64,000 nt of DNA from Flavobacteriaceae bacterium (GTDB lineage Bacteria > Bacteroidota > Bacteroidia > Flavobacteriales > Flavobacteriaceae), in the NCBI GenBank assembly GCA_029243165.1, contig JAQWSN010000007.1, forward strand, positions 1-64,000, given 5' to 3'. How positions within the stretch are numbered: position 1 is the first letter of the stretch; each line of letters opens with the position of its first letter. The notes under the pieces were generated by a model. The model had not been told where the DNA came from, did no database searches, and saw only the letters and a program-made list of their open reading frames with translations. A program made the translations under genes and the position numbers. This document shows positions 20,585 to 29,036 of this stretch, in pieces.

Positions 20585-20592
20585 TAATTTTG
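20585..20592 (+). promoter_or_regulatory. -7 box of idi-queD
   Basis: TAATTTTG, an exact -7 box that ends 6 nt before the ATG at 20599. A TTTG at 20568-20571 is only 13 nt upstream. A start site a few nt after the box would give an almost leaderless mRNA, and it supports the ATG at 20599 over the in-frame start at 20569. Confidence 0.5.
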
Positions 20593-20598
20593 AAATGC

Positions 20599-21123
20599 AT
20601 GAAAGAAGAAAAAGTCATCCTTGTAGATCGGGAAGATAATCCCGTAGGTACACTTCCCAAGATGGAAGCCCATGAAAAAGGAGTTTTACACCGTGCCTTT
20701 TCCGTTTTTATTTTAAATCAAAAAGGAGAGTTGATGCTTCAACAGCGGGCGCTACACAAATACCATTCTCCTGGACTTTGGACCAACACTTGCTGCAGTC
20801 ACCAACGAGAAGGAGAAGAGAATCTACAAGCTGGAACCCGACGTTTGGAGGAAGAAATGGGCTTCAGTGTCCCCTTAGAAGAACTGTTTAGTTTTATTTA
20901 CAAAGCTCCTTTTGACAACGGCCTTACGGAACACGAATTGGATCATGTCATGCTGGGTTATTACGAGGGGATTCCTGAAATTAATTCCGACGAAGTAAAT
21001 GCATGGAAGTGGATGTCTTTGAACGAAATTGCATCGGATCTAACTGTAAATCCAGAATCGTACACCGTTTGGTTTAAAATTATTTTCGAACGGTTTTTTA
21101 ATCATGTAAAATCCACCAAATGA
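20599..21123 (+). CDS. idi: Isopentenyl-diphosphate delta-isomerase, type 1
   Basis: A 174-residue Nudix-fold enzyme that interconverts isopentenyl and dimethylallyl diphosphate for isoprenoid synthesis. It has the catalytic Cys region NTCCSHQREGE, the Nudix-like RRLEEEMG and the acidic EHELDHVM motif with the catalytic Glu. The start at 20599 fits homologues and the promoter. Type 1 Idi is essential when isoprenoids come from mevalonate, which many marine flavobacteria use; that is family knowledge and not shown here. It overlaps queD by 4 nt. Confidence 0.92.
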   Translation: MKEEKVILVDREDNPVGTLPKMEAHEKGVLHRAFSVFILNQKGELMLQQRALHKYHSPGLWTNTCCSHQREGEENLQAGTRRLEEEMGFSVPLEELFSFIYKAPFDNGLTEHELDHVMLGYYEGIPEINSDEVNAWKWMSLNEIASDLTVNPESYTVWFKIIFERFFNHVKSTK

Positions 21124-21527
21124 AAGTAACGGTTAGTAGAAAAGCACATTTTAATGCAGCTCATAGACTGTATCGAAAAGATTGGACCAACAGCCAAAAC
21201 GAGGAGGTGTTCGGTAAATGCGCCAACCCCCACTACCACGGGCACAATTACGAACTGATTGTCCATGTAACAGGTTCAATAGATCCTGCAACCGGCTATG
21301 TAATGGACATGAAAGTTTTAAAAGACTTGATCAAAGAAAAGGTTGAAGATCAAATGGACCATAAGAATTTAAACGAGGAAGTAGCAGCGTTTTCAGATTT
21401 GATTCCCACCGCCGAAAACATGGCAGTAGTAATTTACAATTGGCTAAAGCCTCATATTGATAAAAAGCACCAGCTTTCAGTTACCCTTTACGAAACTCCT
21501 AGAAATTATGTGTCGTACTCAGGATAA
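21120..21527 (+). CDS. queD: 6-carboxytetrahydropterin synthase / PTPS family
   Basis: A 135-residue tunnelling-fold enzyme. The zinc ligands are His15 (AHFNAAH), His40 and His42 (HYHGH). The catalytic Cys34 lies in FGKCANP, and a conserved Glu lies in YETPRNY. It fits QueD, which converts dihydroneopterin triphosphate in the queuosine/preQ0 pathway; a 6-pyruvoyl-tetrahydropterin synthase role cannot be excluded. The ATGA overlap with idi indicates co-translation although the pathways differ. Confidence 0.88.
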   Translation: MKVTVSRKAHFNAAHRLYRKDWTNSQNEEVFGKCANPHYHGHNYELIVHVTGSIDPATGYVMDMKVLKDLIKEKVEDQMDHKNLNEEVAAFSDLIPTAENMAVVIYNWLKPHIDKKHQLSVTLYETPRNYVSYSG

Positions 21528-21618
21528 AGAGCTTTTTTAATAAAAAAAGAAAATTTTGTTTAAGTTTTTTGCTAAATGTTTAATTAAATTATTAAATTAG
21601 TTAAACATATTTAGAATA

Positions 21619-21888
21619 ATGGCGAGTATTAAACAACTTAAAAAAGACATCAATAACGATATCGGTGCGATCATCGAAGAAATTTATCTTTGGGAACTCT
21701 CAAATCCAAATGCAGATTTGTCAAAAAGTGAAAAACTAATCGAAGAATCAATTCAAGTCTTTGACGACTTAGTGCAAAAAATTAATGCGGTAGCCACAAA
21801 AGAGAACTTGAAAAAACAATTCAGATTGATACAGGAAGAAAAGAAAAAAATGATCCAAGACTTGTTAAAAAAGTCTGCGAACCTTTAA
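21619..21888 (+). CDS. Conserved small helical protein
   Basis: An 89-residue, highly charged protein predicted to be all helix (Lys/Glu heptads from about residue 35 to the end). It has no signal peptide. I recognise no named family, though small proteins of this kind (MASIKQLKKDIN start) appear widely in flavobacteria. It is 91 nt after queD. It converges on the DUF4369 gene, and the two stop codons share the TTAA at 21885-21888. Confidence 0.75.
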   Translation: MASIKQLKKDINNDIGAIIEEIYLWELSNPNADLSKSEKLIEESIQVFDDLVQKINAVATKENLKKQFRLIQEEKKKMIQDLLKKSANL

Positions 21889-22619
21889 TTTTCTATTTCT
21901 TTTCGCTGTTCCAAGTAACTGATAAATTCTTTACCGTATTTAGACTCTCGAACCTCAGGGGTCATTTTAATCGCTATCGAGTCCAATAGTGCCACATTTG
22001 CATCGTACACCTGTGTCAAGGCAAGATAGGGAGCAATATTTTTATCTGTATTTTTAGCAGCAAAATTAATGGTGTACAAATACCTTCTTTTAAGCAAGTT
22101 GTCTATTTTGTTCTGAAGTGAATCTGCCCGTTCTTTGTTTTGTGCGATTTGTGCTTCGTAAAAGCCTTGCATCAACACCAAATTTTGATCGTTGAATTTT
22201 CTGTTAAAGGAAAGATATTCTTGAAGCAGTTCTTGGTTTTCAGAACCCGAAATTTGCGCACTACTTTCAAAGGTCTTTAATAAAGTGTTGATTTCAATCT
22301 GTCCCTTTTCACCGAAAAATAAAATTCGGTCGTTAAGGCTGTCGCCATCTTCTTTGTCGAGGTACAGATAAAATACCTCTGGGGTTTCAATGGGCGTTTG
22401 AAATTGAAAATCTGGAGTCCCATTTACTTGAGTAGAATCCACATTAATCAATACAGTGTCTTGTATTTTTTGTAAAAATAAATTTCCTTTTCGCAGACCT
22501 TCGATCCGACCTTTTACTATCATAAGATTTTCATCGGTAGTTTTTTTTGAAGGCTCGCAATTGATAAACAGCAAACTTAATACGAAAAGTAGAGGGCTTG
22601 AAAAACGAAAAGAAATCAT
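21885..22619 (-). CDS. DUF4369-containing lipoprotein
   Basis: A 244-residue exported lipoprotein (signal 1-20, lipobox Phe-Ile-Asn-Cys21). Residues 32-130 match the DUF4369 pattern: a beta-rich domain, as in VKGRIEGLRKGNLFLQKI, that precedes thioredoxin domains in TlpA-like Bacteroidota proteins. Here no CxxC thioredoxin domain follows. The C-terminal half is helical (QNKERADSLQNKIDNLLKRR). It begins 2 nt after the DUF5916 gene ends, so the two form an operon. Function unknown. Confidence 0.82.
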   Translation of the reverse strand: MISFRFSSPLLFVLSLLFINCEPSKKTTDENLMIVKGRIEGLRKGNLFLQKIQDTVLINVDSTQVNGTPDFQFQTPIETPEVFYLYLDKEDGDSLNDRILFFGEKGQIEINTLLKTFESSAQISGSENQELLQEYLSFNRKFNDQNLVLMQGFYEAQIAQNKERADSLQNKIDNLLKRRYLYTINFAAKNTDKNIAPYLALTQVYDANVALLDSIAIKMTPEVRESKYGKEFISYLEQRKEIEN

Positions 22620-22621
22620 GT

Positions 22622-24838
22622 TTAAATATTTAACCAGTATGTCAATTTGAGGTTAAAACTACGATATCTTGGTGAGAAATTGTCTGAACTGATGTAATTA
22701 TCGTTGTAAACAAAAAATAAATCTGAAAGTGGTGCAAAACGCCATTGTAGCCTAGAATTGATTCCTAGATTTTCACCCTGAGAATTGTATTGAACAAAGG
22801 TGGTCCAAAACACTTTTTTAGTAAAGGTAAAATCAAGCTTTGGGCTAATGAGCCAAATGTTTTTTGACGGATAAGGATCCGGTAATTTGATGGCGTTGAA
22901 ATTTACAATCATACTGGCGTTAAAGATGGGTTGTTTACGCCATTTTAATTCGTTTTCAATTGAGAACTTGGTTCCGTTGTAAAAACTACCGTATTTCACT
23001 TCCGTATCAAAGTTAAATGCTTTTCGCTGATCCGAACGGTAAGACAATTCAAGTTCTGAAAAATTGTAAGCCGTATCTTCTGGAAGTGGTGTTGATCCAT
23101 CACTTCGTGTTGGGTCAAAATCATTGATTAAATATTCGTAGCGATTCGCAAATTGCAATTGAAAATTACTCCCATTTAAATAGCTTTTACGAATGGATGA
23201 GACAAACCATCGATCTGTAAGTTTGTAGTTTAGAGCTGGGTTGTAAACTAGAAAACTAAATTGAGAAAACTCATATCGGTTAACATTCGGATTTTTTGGG
23301 TAAATCCGGTAGGAATAGCTTGGATTGATTTTTAAAAATCCTGTTCGTCTAAAAAATCCCAGATCGGATCTGAAATCCTCTCCACCATGAATAAAATTCA
23401 TCGAAAAGCGATGTCTAAGTGTATTGCGTTGGAGGCTCATTCCGCTAATCATGTCGTCTTCAGTAAGTCCTTGGGTAAAAGACTTGTGAAAAAAGGCTCT
23501 TCCTGTCCATTTGCTATCTGAAGAAGCTAAATTGTATTCTAAGCCACTGACACTATTGGTTCGCGCTTCCTCACTAATGAAGTCATAATCATCCGTCGTT
23601 CTTCGGTCAATAAAAAAGAAACTGATATTTGATCGATCAAAAACTTTTTGACGTAGTGTAAAAACGGTATTTAGGTTGGAAGGAATTTCATTTTTTTCAT
23701 CGGCCTCAGTAAGAATGTTTAAAAAGCCAATGCGTAAATTGGAATTGAGTTTACCACTGAGTCGTCCTCCTGCAATGATTTTGTTTTCAATGGTGTTGCC
23801 CTCCAGATCCTCTGCCACACCAATGCGCCTAGAGAAGAAGGGAATCACATCTCTGGTCGACCCAAAGTCCTTAAAAAGGTCATCGTTCTGAGTAAAAAAC
23901 TGTCTTTTTTCAGGAAGCGATATTGCAAAACGAGTCAAATTGACAACCTGATCGTCCACTTCTACCTGTGAAAAATCTGGGTTAAAGGTCAAATCCAAAT
24001 TGAGTGCATTTCCAATGGGAATTTTAGCGTCGCCGCCCACAGCAATCGTCGTTTTTTTATCGTCATTTGCAAAGTCATTGTAATTCGCTCCACTGAGGTA
24101 TGGAATAACGGAAATGGGATTTCTAGATCTTTTAAGAGGTGTTTCAAATACCATCTTCCCCATAAATGCTAAATTTCCTATGAGTTGGTTTTGAGGTGTT
24201 TTTACCCAAATACTAAATTCGTTTTGCTGGGTGTTTCCTCGGTAAATATTAAAGCGCCAAGAAGGATTTTTATTGTCGTAAAACATAGAGTTAAACGGTA
24301 TTCTAAATTCTGCGATGTAGCGTTTGTCCTCAATCTGTGTTTCAACATTCCATTTGGAGTCCCATGCGTAATTTCTGTTGGTTCGGTAGTCTTGGTTTCC
24401 CCCAGAAATAAGCCCATCTGCTTTCACTCCTAAAGGATTGGTCGCAAAAGAGAAAGCATTAGTTGCATCACTAAAGGTGTCAAAAAGTAGTGTCAGGTAA
24501 TCCACTCCGTAGGTGTTAAAGTCGCGTTTTAAATTTGGAGTGGTGAAATTTGTGCCATTTGTTGTTGCCTCAACCAAAAGGTAAATATTTTGATCGTCGC
24601 GGATGATCTTAAAACGAGTTTGCTTTTTAGCCTGAAGCGAATCTGTAGGTCTCCACATCCAAAAATCAGATGTCCATTGAGCTTTTTCCCAATCAATCTC
24701 ATCACCGATTCCATCTATTTTAATAGTACCTTCAACGGAGGAAACTAAAATTTCTTTTTCCTCTAACTGACCCCACAAACTAGAATGAAGAAACAAACCT
24801 ATTAGATAGGCAAGGCTAGCAATTCTTTTAATTTTCAA
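22622..24838 (-). CDS. DUF5916 protein with N-terminal CBM9-like domain
   Basis: A 738-residue exported protein. A signal peptide (1-23) is followed by a carbohydrate-binding family 9-like beta sandwich (about 35-220, DGIGDEIDWEKAQ at its start) and a DUF5916 region. The latter is rich in alternating beta strands and ends in an aromatic LKLTYWLNI, typical of an outer-membrane beta barrel. The start codon is TTG. It is divergent from the S1/P1 nuclease gene. The family is common in marine Bacteroidota; substrate unknown. Confidence 0.87.
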   Translation of the reverse strand: MKIKRIASLAYLIGLFLHSSLWGQLEEKEILVSSVEGTIKIDGIGDEIDWEKAQWTSDFWMWRPTDSLQAKKQTRFKIIRDDQNIYLLVEATTNGTNFTTPNLKRDFNTYGVDYLTLLFDTFSDATNAFSFATNPLGVKADGLISGGNQDYRTNRNYAWDSKWNVETQIEDKRYIAEFRIPFNSMFYDNKNPSWRFNIYRGNTQQNEFSIWVKTPQNQLIGNLAFMGKMVFETPLKRSRNPISVIPYLSGANYNDFANDDKKTTIAVGGDAKIPIGNALNLDLTFNPDFSQVEVDDQVVNLTRFAISLPEKRQFFTQNDDLFKDFGSTRDVIPFFSRRIGVAEDLEGNTIENKIIAGGRLSGKLNSNLRIGFLNILTEADEKNEIPSNLNTVFTLRQKVFDRSNISFFFIDRRTTDDYDFISEEARTNSVSGLEYNLASSDSKWTGRAFFHKSFTQGLTEDDMISGMSLQRNTLRHRFSMNFIHGGEDFRSDLGFFRRTGFLKINPSYSYRIYPKNPNVNRYEFSQFSFLVYNPALNYKLTDRWFVSSIRKSYLNGSNFQLQFANRYEYLINDFDPTRSDGSTPLPEDTAYNFSELELSYRSDQRKAFNFDTEVKYGSFYNGTKFSIENELKWRKQPIFNASMIVNFNAIKLPDPYPSKNIWLISPKLDFTFTKKVFWTTFVQYNSQGENLGINSRLQWRFAPLSDLFFVYNDNYISSDNFSPRYRSFNLKLTYWLNI

Positions 24839-24856
24839 TTATTTTCTTTTTCGTGC

Positions 24857-24864
24857 CAAAAATA
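24857..24864 (-). promoter_or_regulatory. -7 box of the DUF5916/DUF4369 operon
   Basis: On the minus strand TATTTTTG, 18 nt before the TTG start at 24838, with TTTG at 24884-24881 and 16 nt between them. Confidence 0.5.
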
Positions 24865-24901
24865 GTTATTTTAATATTGACAAATCACGCTCAAGTTGGT
24901 T

Positions 24902-24909
24902 TAATTTTG
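24902..24909 (+). promoter_or_regulatory. -7 box of the S1/P1 nuclease gene
   Basis: TAATTTTG, 15 nt before the ATG at 24925, with a TTG at 24877-24879 that could be the -33 element (22 nt between). Confidence 0.5.
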
Positions 24910-24924
24910 TGAAAAATATTTTTT

Positions 24925-25707
24925 ATGAAAAAGTATCTTATTTTAGTTTTTTGCCCCTTGCTTCTTTGGAGTGCTCCTGAAATTTCAGAAGCCCTTTGGG
25001 GAGCTAAAGGTCACCGAGTTGTGGGAGAATTGGCTGCTCAACAAATTTCAAAACGTACATCAAAAAAGATCAGTGCACTTATGGATGGTGTTTCTTTAGC
25101 GCAGCTTTCTACTTATGCAGATGATATCAAATCAGACAAACGTTTTCGGGAATACGGGCCTTGGCACTACGCCAACATTAAGTTAGATGAAACTTACACT
25201 GAGAGTAAAAAGAATGAAAAAGGAGATATTGTTCGTGCCATCAAAAAATGTATTGAGGTACTCAAAGATCCTAAAACGGAGCGTGGCGAAAAACAATTTC
25301 ATCTCAAGTTATTGATTCACTTTGTAGGTGATATCCACCAGCCCATGCATCTTGCCAAGCCCACTGATCGTGGAGGAAATGATGTAAAGATTAAGTGGTT
25401 TGGACGGAATTCAAACTTACATCGACTATGGGATAGCGACATGATTGAAGATTATGGAATGAGCTACACTGAATTTACAGCAAATCTCCCTAAAATTACT
25501 CCTTCAGAAAGAAATCAAATCAAACAAGCACCCCTAATTGTATGGGTAAATGAATCTCAGGAATTGGCTAAGCAGATTTATGCATCGCTCCCTGAAAACA
25601 CGAACTTGGGTTACCGCTATCGGTATGATCATTTTAAAGAAGTACGCATGCAACTCCTCAAGGGAGGACTTCGCTTAGCGGCTTTATTGGATCAGATTTT
25701 TAAATAA
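24925..25707 (+). CDS. S1/P1 family nuclease
   Basis: A 260-residue zinc-dependent, single-strand-specific nuclease of the S1/P1 fold, secreted to the periplasm or outside. The signal peptide ends just before Trp25, whose free N-terminus binds zinc in this family. His30 (WGAKGH), DIHQPMH, and a GGNDVKIKW region followed by LHRLWDSDMI supply the other zinc ligands. Complete length. It probably degrades extracellular nucleic acids for phosphorus or nucleosides. It converges with an AlkB-like gene with 8 nt overlap. Confidence 0.9.
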   Translation: MKKYLILVFCPLLLWSAPEISEALWGAKGHRVVGELAAQQISKRTSKKISALMDGVSLAQLSTYADDIKSDKRFREYGPWHYANIKLDETYTESKKNEKGDIVRAIKKCIEVLKDPKTERGEKQFHLKLLIHFVGDIHQPMHLAKPTDRGGNDVKIKWFGRNSNLHRLWDSDMIEDYGMSYTEFTANLPKITPSERNQIKQAPLIVWVNESQELAKQIYASLPENTNLGYRYRYDHFKEVRMQLLKGGLRLAALLDQIFK

Positions 25708-26305
25708 TTTTTCGAAACGTAAGATTTATTCTTAGTGACAAAGGTTTGGCTGTTTTAGGAATTTGATGCAACCACTTTTCCTGAGTTTCTCCTTCCATCA
25801 ATAACAAACTCCCCGAGTGAAGTAAAATTTTCAATCTAGATTCTTTTTGGGTTCGGTGTTTCAAATGAAAAAATCGAGGGGCCCCAAAACTAACGGAAGC
25901 AATAACAGGACATTTACCCAGTTCTTTTTCATTGTCAGCATGCCAACCATTGCTGTCTTTCCCATCTCGATACAAATTCAGTAAAACTGAGGTAAAGGTT
26001 ACCGAGCTCACCGCTGAAATTCGCTCGTAAATCTGAGTCAGTTCAGGTGTCATCTTTTGAGGATGCATGGTAATCCCTGAGTAAGTGTATGGATGCGTAT
26101 TATTGGCATGAAGTGCCGTTAAACGCGGCTGATTGTACGTTTTCCCAAAAACTGTTATCGGATCTTGTTGCCAAGGAATGGTTTCGTAAAGCGTTTGATA
26201 AAAGTGGGCAGCCTCCTCGGTATTAAAAAAATGTTGAAAATACCTGAGTCTTGCACCAGGGAGATCGAAAGGGGAGCCATCAGGTGGAAGTTCTACGTGC
26301 TGCAT
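25700..26305 (-). CDS. AlkB-like 2-oxoglutarate/Fe(II) dioxygenase
   Basis: A 201-residue protein of the AlkB family that oxidatively removes alkyl groups from DNA or RNA bases. The Fe(II) triad is His and Asp in GWHADNE and His in KWLHQIPKT; the 2-oxoglutarate-binding Arg lies in LRINLTFR. The substrate-loop YSGITMHP is present. It is closer to the short AlkB/ALKBH2-3 type. It lies downstream of htpG on the same strand but is separated by a terminator. Confidence 0.9.
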   Translation of the reverse strand: MQHVELPPDGSPFDLPGARLRYFQHFFNTEEAAHFYQTLYETIPWQQDPITVFGKTYNQPRLTALHANNTHPYTYSGITMHPQKMTPELTQIYERISAVSSVTFTSVLLNLYRDGKDSNGWHADNEKELGKCPVIASVSFGAPRFFHLKHRTQKESRLKILLHSGSLLLMEGETQEKWLHQIPKTAKPLSLRINLTFRKII

Positions 26306-26320
26306 AGTCCGATGAAGATA

Positions 26321-26346
26321 TTAAAAAAGCCGTCCATTGGACGGCT
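26321..26346 (-). terminator. Rho-independent terminator of htpG
   Basis: Stem AGCCGTCC/GGACGGCT (26328-26335 with 26339-26346), loop ATT. Six As on the plus strand (26323-26328) give a T tract after the stem on the minus strand. It lies 7 nt after the htpG stop. Confidence 0.85.
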
Positions 26347-26352
26347 CTAAAT

Positions 26353-28233
26353 TTATTTTATCATATCAACACTGCGCTGAATGAATTGTGTCAGTGCTTC
26401 ACCTTTCAGCTGATTTTGTGAAAGTTTTGCAAGATCCAAGGCCTGTAGAATTAATCGCTCTCTTTTCTTGGAGGTTTTCGTACTTAAAATCTGCCCCACC
26501 AATTCGTGATTGGTGTTGACTACTAGATTAAACATGTCAGGCATATTTCCCATCATACCCCCGCCACCGGTCTGTTGCATTTCTTTCATACGACGCATGA
26601 ATTCGGGTTGAGTTAGAACAAAAGGAAGTGTTTTACTGTCCATTGCCTCCAGTTGGACAGTGTAACCGCTATTGCTTACTGCAGATTCGATCAAAGGCTT
26701 GAGGGTTTCTTTTTCTTCATCTGAAAGTTTTGAAACGGTACTTTCATCCTTTTTAATCAAATTTTCTAGGGTGTCTCCATCTACTCTAGCAAAGGTTATT
26801 TTTTCTTTACTTCCTTCAAGCTTTTGAATTAAATGACCGATAATGGGTGAGTCCAAAAGAAGGACTTTGTATCCCTTGTTTTTGGCTTGTTCAATGTAAC
26901 TGTGTTGTTCTTCCAGATTGGAGGCGTAAAGAATGACCAATTTTTCATCCTTATCGGTCTGATGTTCTTTGAGAGCCTCAGTAAGCTCCTCAAAAGTGAA
27001 ATAGTCTCCTTCTGTAGTTGGGAATAAGGCGAATTTTTCTGCTTTTTCAAAAAACTTATCTTCACTCAACATTCCGTATTCGATGACTACTTTAATATCG
27101 TTCCATTTCTCTTCAAAACTTGCTCGGTCTTTTTTGAAAAGGCTACTCAATTTGTCAGCTACCTTTCGCGTGATGTAATTGCTTATTTTTTTTACCGCGC
27201 CGTCTGCTTGGAGGTAGCTTCGAGAGACATTTAGCGGAATGTCTGGAGAATCAATAACTCCACGCAAAAGGGTCAGGAATTCAGGTACAATTCCCTCTAC
27301 GTTGTCGGTTACAAATACTTGGTTTTGATAGAGTTGAATTCGATCTTTTTGAATATTGAGATCGTTGTTTAATTTAGGAAAATATAAAATCCCTGTTAGG
27401 TTAAACGGATAATCAACGTTTAGGTGGATGTTAAAAAGCGGTTCTTCAAATTGCATGGGATAGAGTTCTCTGTAGAACCTCTTGTATTCTTCCTCTTTGA
27501 GATCTGCTGGTTTTTTGGTCCATGCGGGATTGGGATTGTTGATGATGTTATCCACTGTTTTTGTTTCAGGTTGGGCATCTTCAGCAGCATCTTCTGGTAA
27601 AGGAAGGGTTTCTTCACGGGTCCCAAATTTAATCGGAACAGGCATAAATTTGTTGTATTTGGAGAGGAGTTCTTGAATACGAGAATCTTCCAAAAATTCT
27701 TTTGAGTCTGCATCGATATGTAAGATGATTTCAGTTCCTCGTTCACTTTTATCAGAAGTTTCTAAAGTGTATTCAGGCGATCCGTCGCATCTCCAGTGAG
27801 CCGCCGCTTCGTCTTTAAATGATTTGGTAATAATTTCAACTCTTTCAGCAACCATAAAGGCAGAGTAAAAACCCAATCCGAAATGACCAATAATCCCACT
27901 GTCCTTTGCAGAATCTTTGTATTGCTCTAAAAATTCTTCAGCTCCAGAAAAAGCAACTTCATTAATGTACTTTTGGACTTCCTCTTGAGTCATTCCAATC
28001 CCTTTATCAATGATGTGGAGTTTTTTGCCTTTTTTATCAACTTTGATCTCAAGGGTAAGATCTCCTAAGTCTCCTTTTACTTCACCCAGACTACTCAGAT
28101 GAGTGAGCTTGGTAGTGGCATCTGTTGCATTGGAAATTAATTCTCTTAAGAAAATTTCATGATCACTGTATAAAAACTTTTTAATTAGCGGGAAGATATT
28201 CTCAACCGCAACATTAATTTTTCCTGTACTCAT
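26353..28233 (-). CDS. htpG: Chaperone HtpG (Hsp90)
   Basis: A 626-residue cytoplasmic Hsp90. The GHKL ATPase domain shows LISNATDATTKL (about residues 33-44), DKGIGMT, and GHFGLGFYSAFMVAE. The middle domain follows, and a dimerisation domain closes the protein. Complete. It is transcribed alone, with its own terminator. A weak inverted repeat (TCTTG-N9-CAAGA) lies at 28276-28294, upstream. Confidence 0.97.
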   Translation of the reverse strand: MSTGKINVAVENIFPLIKKFLYSDHEIFLRELISNATDATTKLTHLSSLGEVKGDLGDLTLEIKVDKKGKKLHIIDKGIGMTQEEVQKYINEVAFSGAEEFLEQYKDSAKDSGIIGHFGLGFYSAFMVAERVEIITKSFKDEAAAHWRCDGSPEYTLETSDKSERGTEIILHIDADSKEFLEDSRIQELLSKYNKFMPVPIKFGTREETLPLPEDAAEDAQPETKTVDNIINNPNPAWTKKPADLKEEEYKRFYRELYPMQFEEPLFNIHLNVDYPFNLTGILYFPKLNNDLNIQKDRIQLYQNQVFVTDNVEGIVPEFLTLLRGVIDSPDIPLNVSRSYLQADGAVKKISNYITRKVADKLSSLFKKDRASFEEKWNDIKVVIEYGMLSEDKFFEKAEKFALFPTTEGDYFTFEELTEALKEHQTDKDEKLVILYASNLEEQHSYIEQAKNKGYKVLLLDSPIIGHLIQKLEGSKEKITFARVDGDTLENLIKKDESTVSKLSDEEKETLKPLIESAVSNSGYTVQLEAMDSKTLPFVLTQPEFMRRMKEMQQTGGGGMMGNMPDMFNLVVNTNHELVGQILSTKTSKKRERLILQALDLAKLSQNQLKGEALTQFIQRSVDMIK

Positions 28234-28330
28234 TTTTTAAAATATTTTTTTTATGTGTTTCAAAAAAAATACCATTCTTGAAACTGTGACAAGATGACAT
28301 CTAAATTTACATAATATCTCTGTTTAGCTA

Positions 28331-28361
28331 TTTGTTTAAAAAAATAAACAAGCTATATTTG
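28331..28361 (+). promoter_or_regulatory. Promoter of the TetR-like/UbiB kinase operon
   Basis: TTTG (28331-28334), 19 nt, TATATTTG (28354-28361): both Bacteroidota elements at standard spacing. The ATG is 36 nt downstream. It is the best promoter match in the window. Confidence 0.7.
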
Positions 28362-28397
28362 TGCTAATTCTAAAAAAGTAAAAAATTTAAAAAAAAT

Positions 28398-29036
28398 ATG
28401 CAGCAGAAGATTTATGAAGCCTACACCCAATATGTTTTAGAGCATGAAAAAGAACCTACTTCCGTCTATCGTTTTTGCAACGATATTGGTATTGAAGAGG
28501 GTGATTTTTACAAGCACTTTGCTTCCTTAGAACATTTAAGCGGACAACTGTTTTTTCAATTTTTTGACAATGCCCTGACCCTGATTCAAAAAGAGAAAGG
28601 ATATGTCTCTAAAACTCCAAAAGAAAAATTACTTTCATTTTACTTCACTTTTTTTGAAGTATTACTTCTCAACAGAAGTTACGTTTTATTTGCCTTAAGA
28701 GGGGGTAAAAATCCTTTGGACAAAATGGCGACTCTTAAATCATTGCGAAATGCTTTCAAACAATTTGCAACCGTTCTAATTCAAGATGGAAATGCATTAA
28801 AACAATCTAAGTTCAGTCAACATCCTGAAGCAGTATTTTCAGAAGGTGCTTGGATACAGTTGGTGTTTTTATTAAAATTTTGGATGGATGATCATTCACC
28901 TGGTTTTGAAAAGACTGACATAGCTATTGAAAAATCAGTGCGAACCGTATTCGATTTATTTGACAACACACCTTTTGACAGCGTGATTGATTTTGGAAAA
29001 TTCCTCTGGAAAGAAAAATTTAACACAGCATATTGA
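28398..29036 (+). CDS. TetR/AcrR-like transcriptional regulator
   Basis: A 212-residue, all-helical protein. The first 50 residues resemble a TetR helix-turn-helix (SVYRFCNDIGIEEGDFYKHF, with the typical Gly and FYxHF ending). The rest is a ligand-binding-type helical domain. It overlaps the next gene by 4 nt. It probably regulates its own operon with the UbiB-like kinase; ligand unknown. Confidence 0.75.
   Translation: MQQKIYEAYTQYVLEHEKEPTSVYRFCNDIGIEEGDFYKHFASLEHLSGQLFFQFFDNALTLIQKEKGYVSKTPKEKLLSFYFTFFEVLLLNRSYVLFALRGGKNPLDKMATLKSLRNAFKQFATVLIQDGNALKQSKFSQHPEAVFSEGAWIQLVFLLKFWMDDHSPGFEKTDIAIEKSVRTVFDLFDNTPFDSVIDFGKFLWKEKFNTAY

Noticed and set aside
21528-21560. AT-only hairpin after queD (CTTTTTT and AAAAAAAG)
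   Set aside because: The stem has almost only A-T pairs and no T run after it; not convincing as a terminator.
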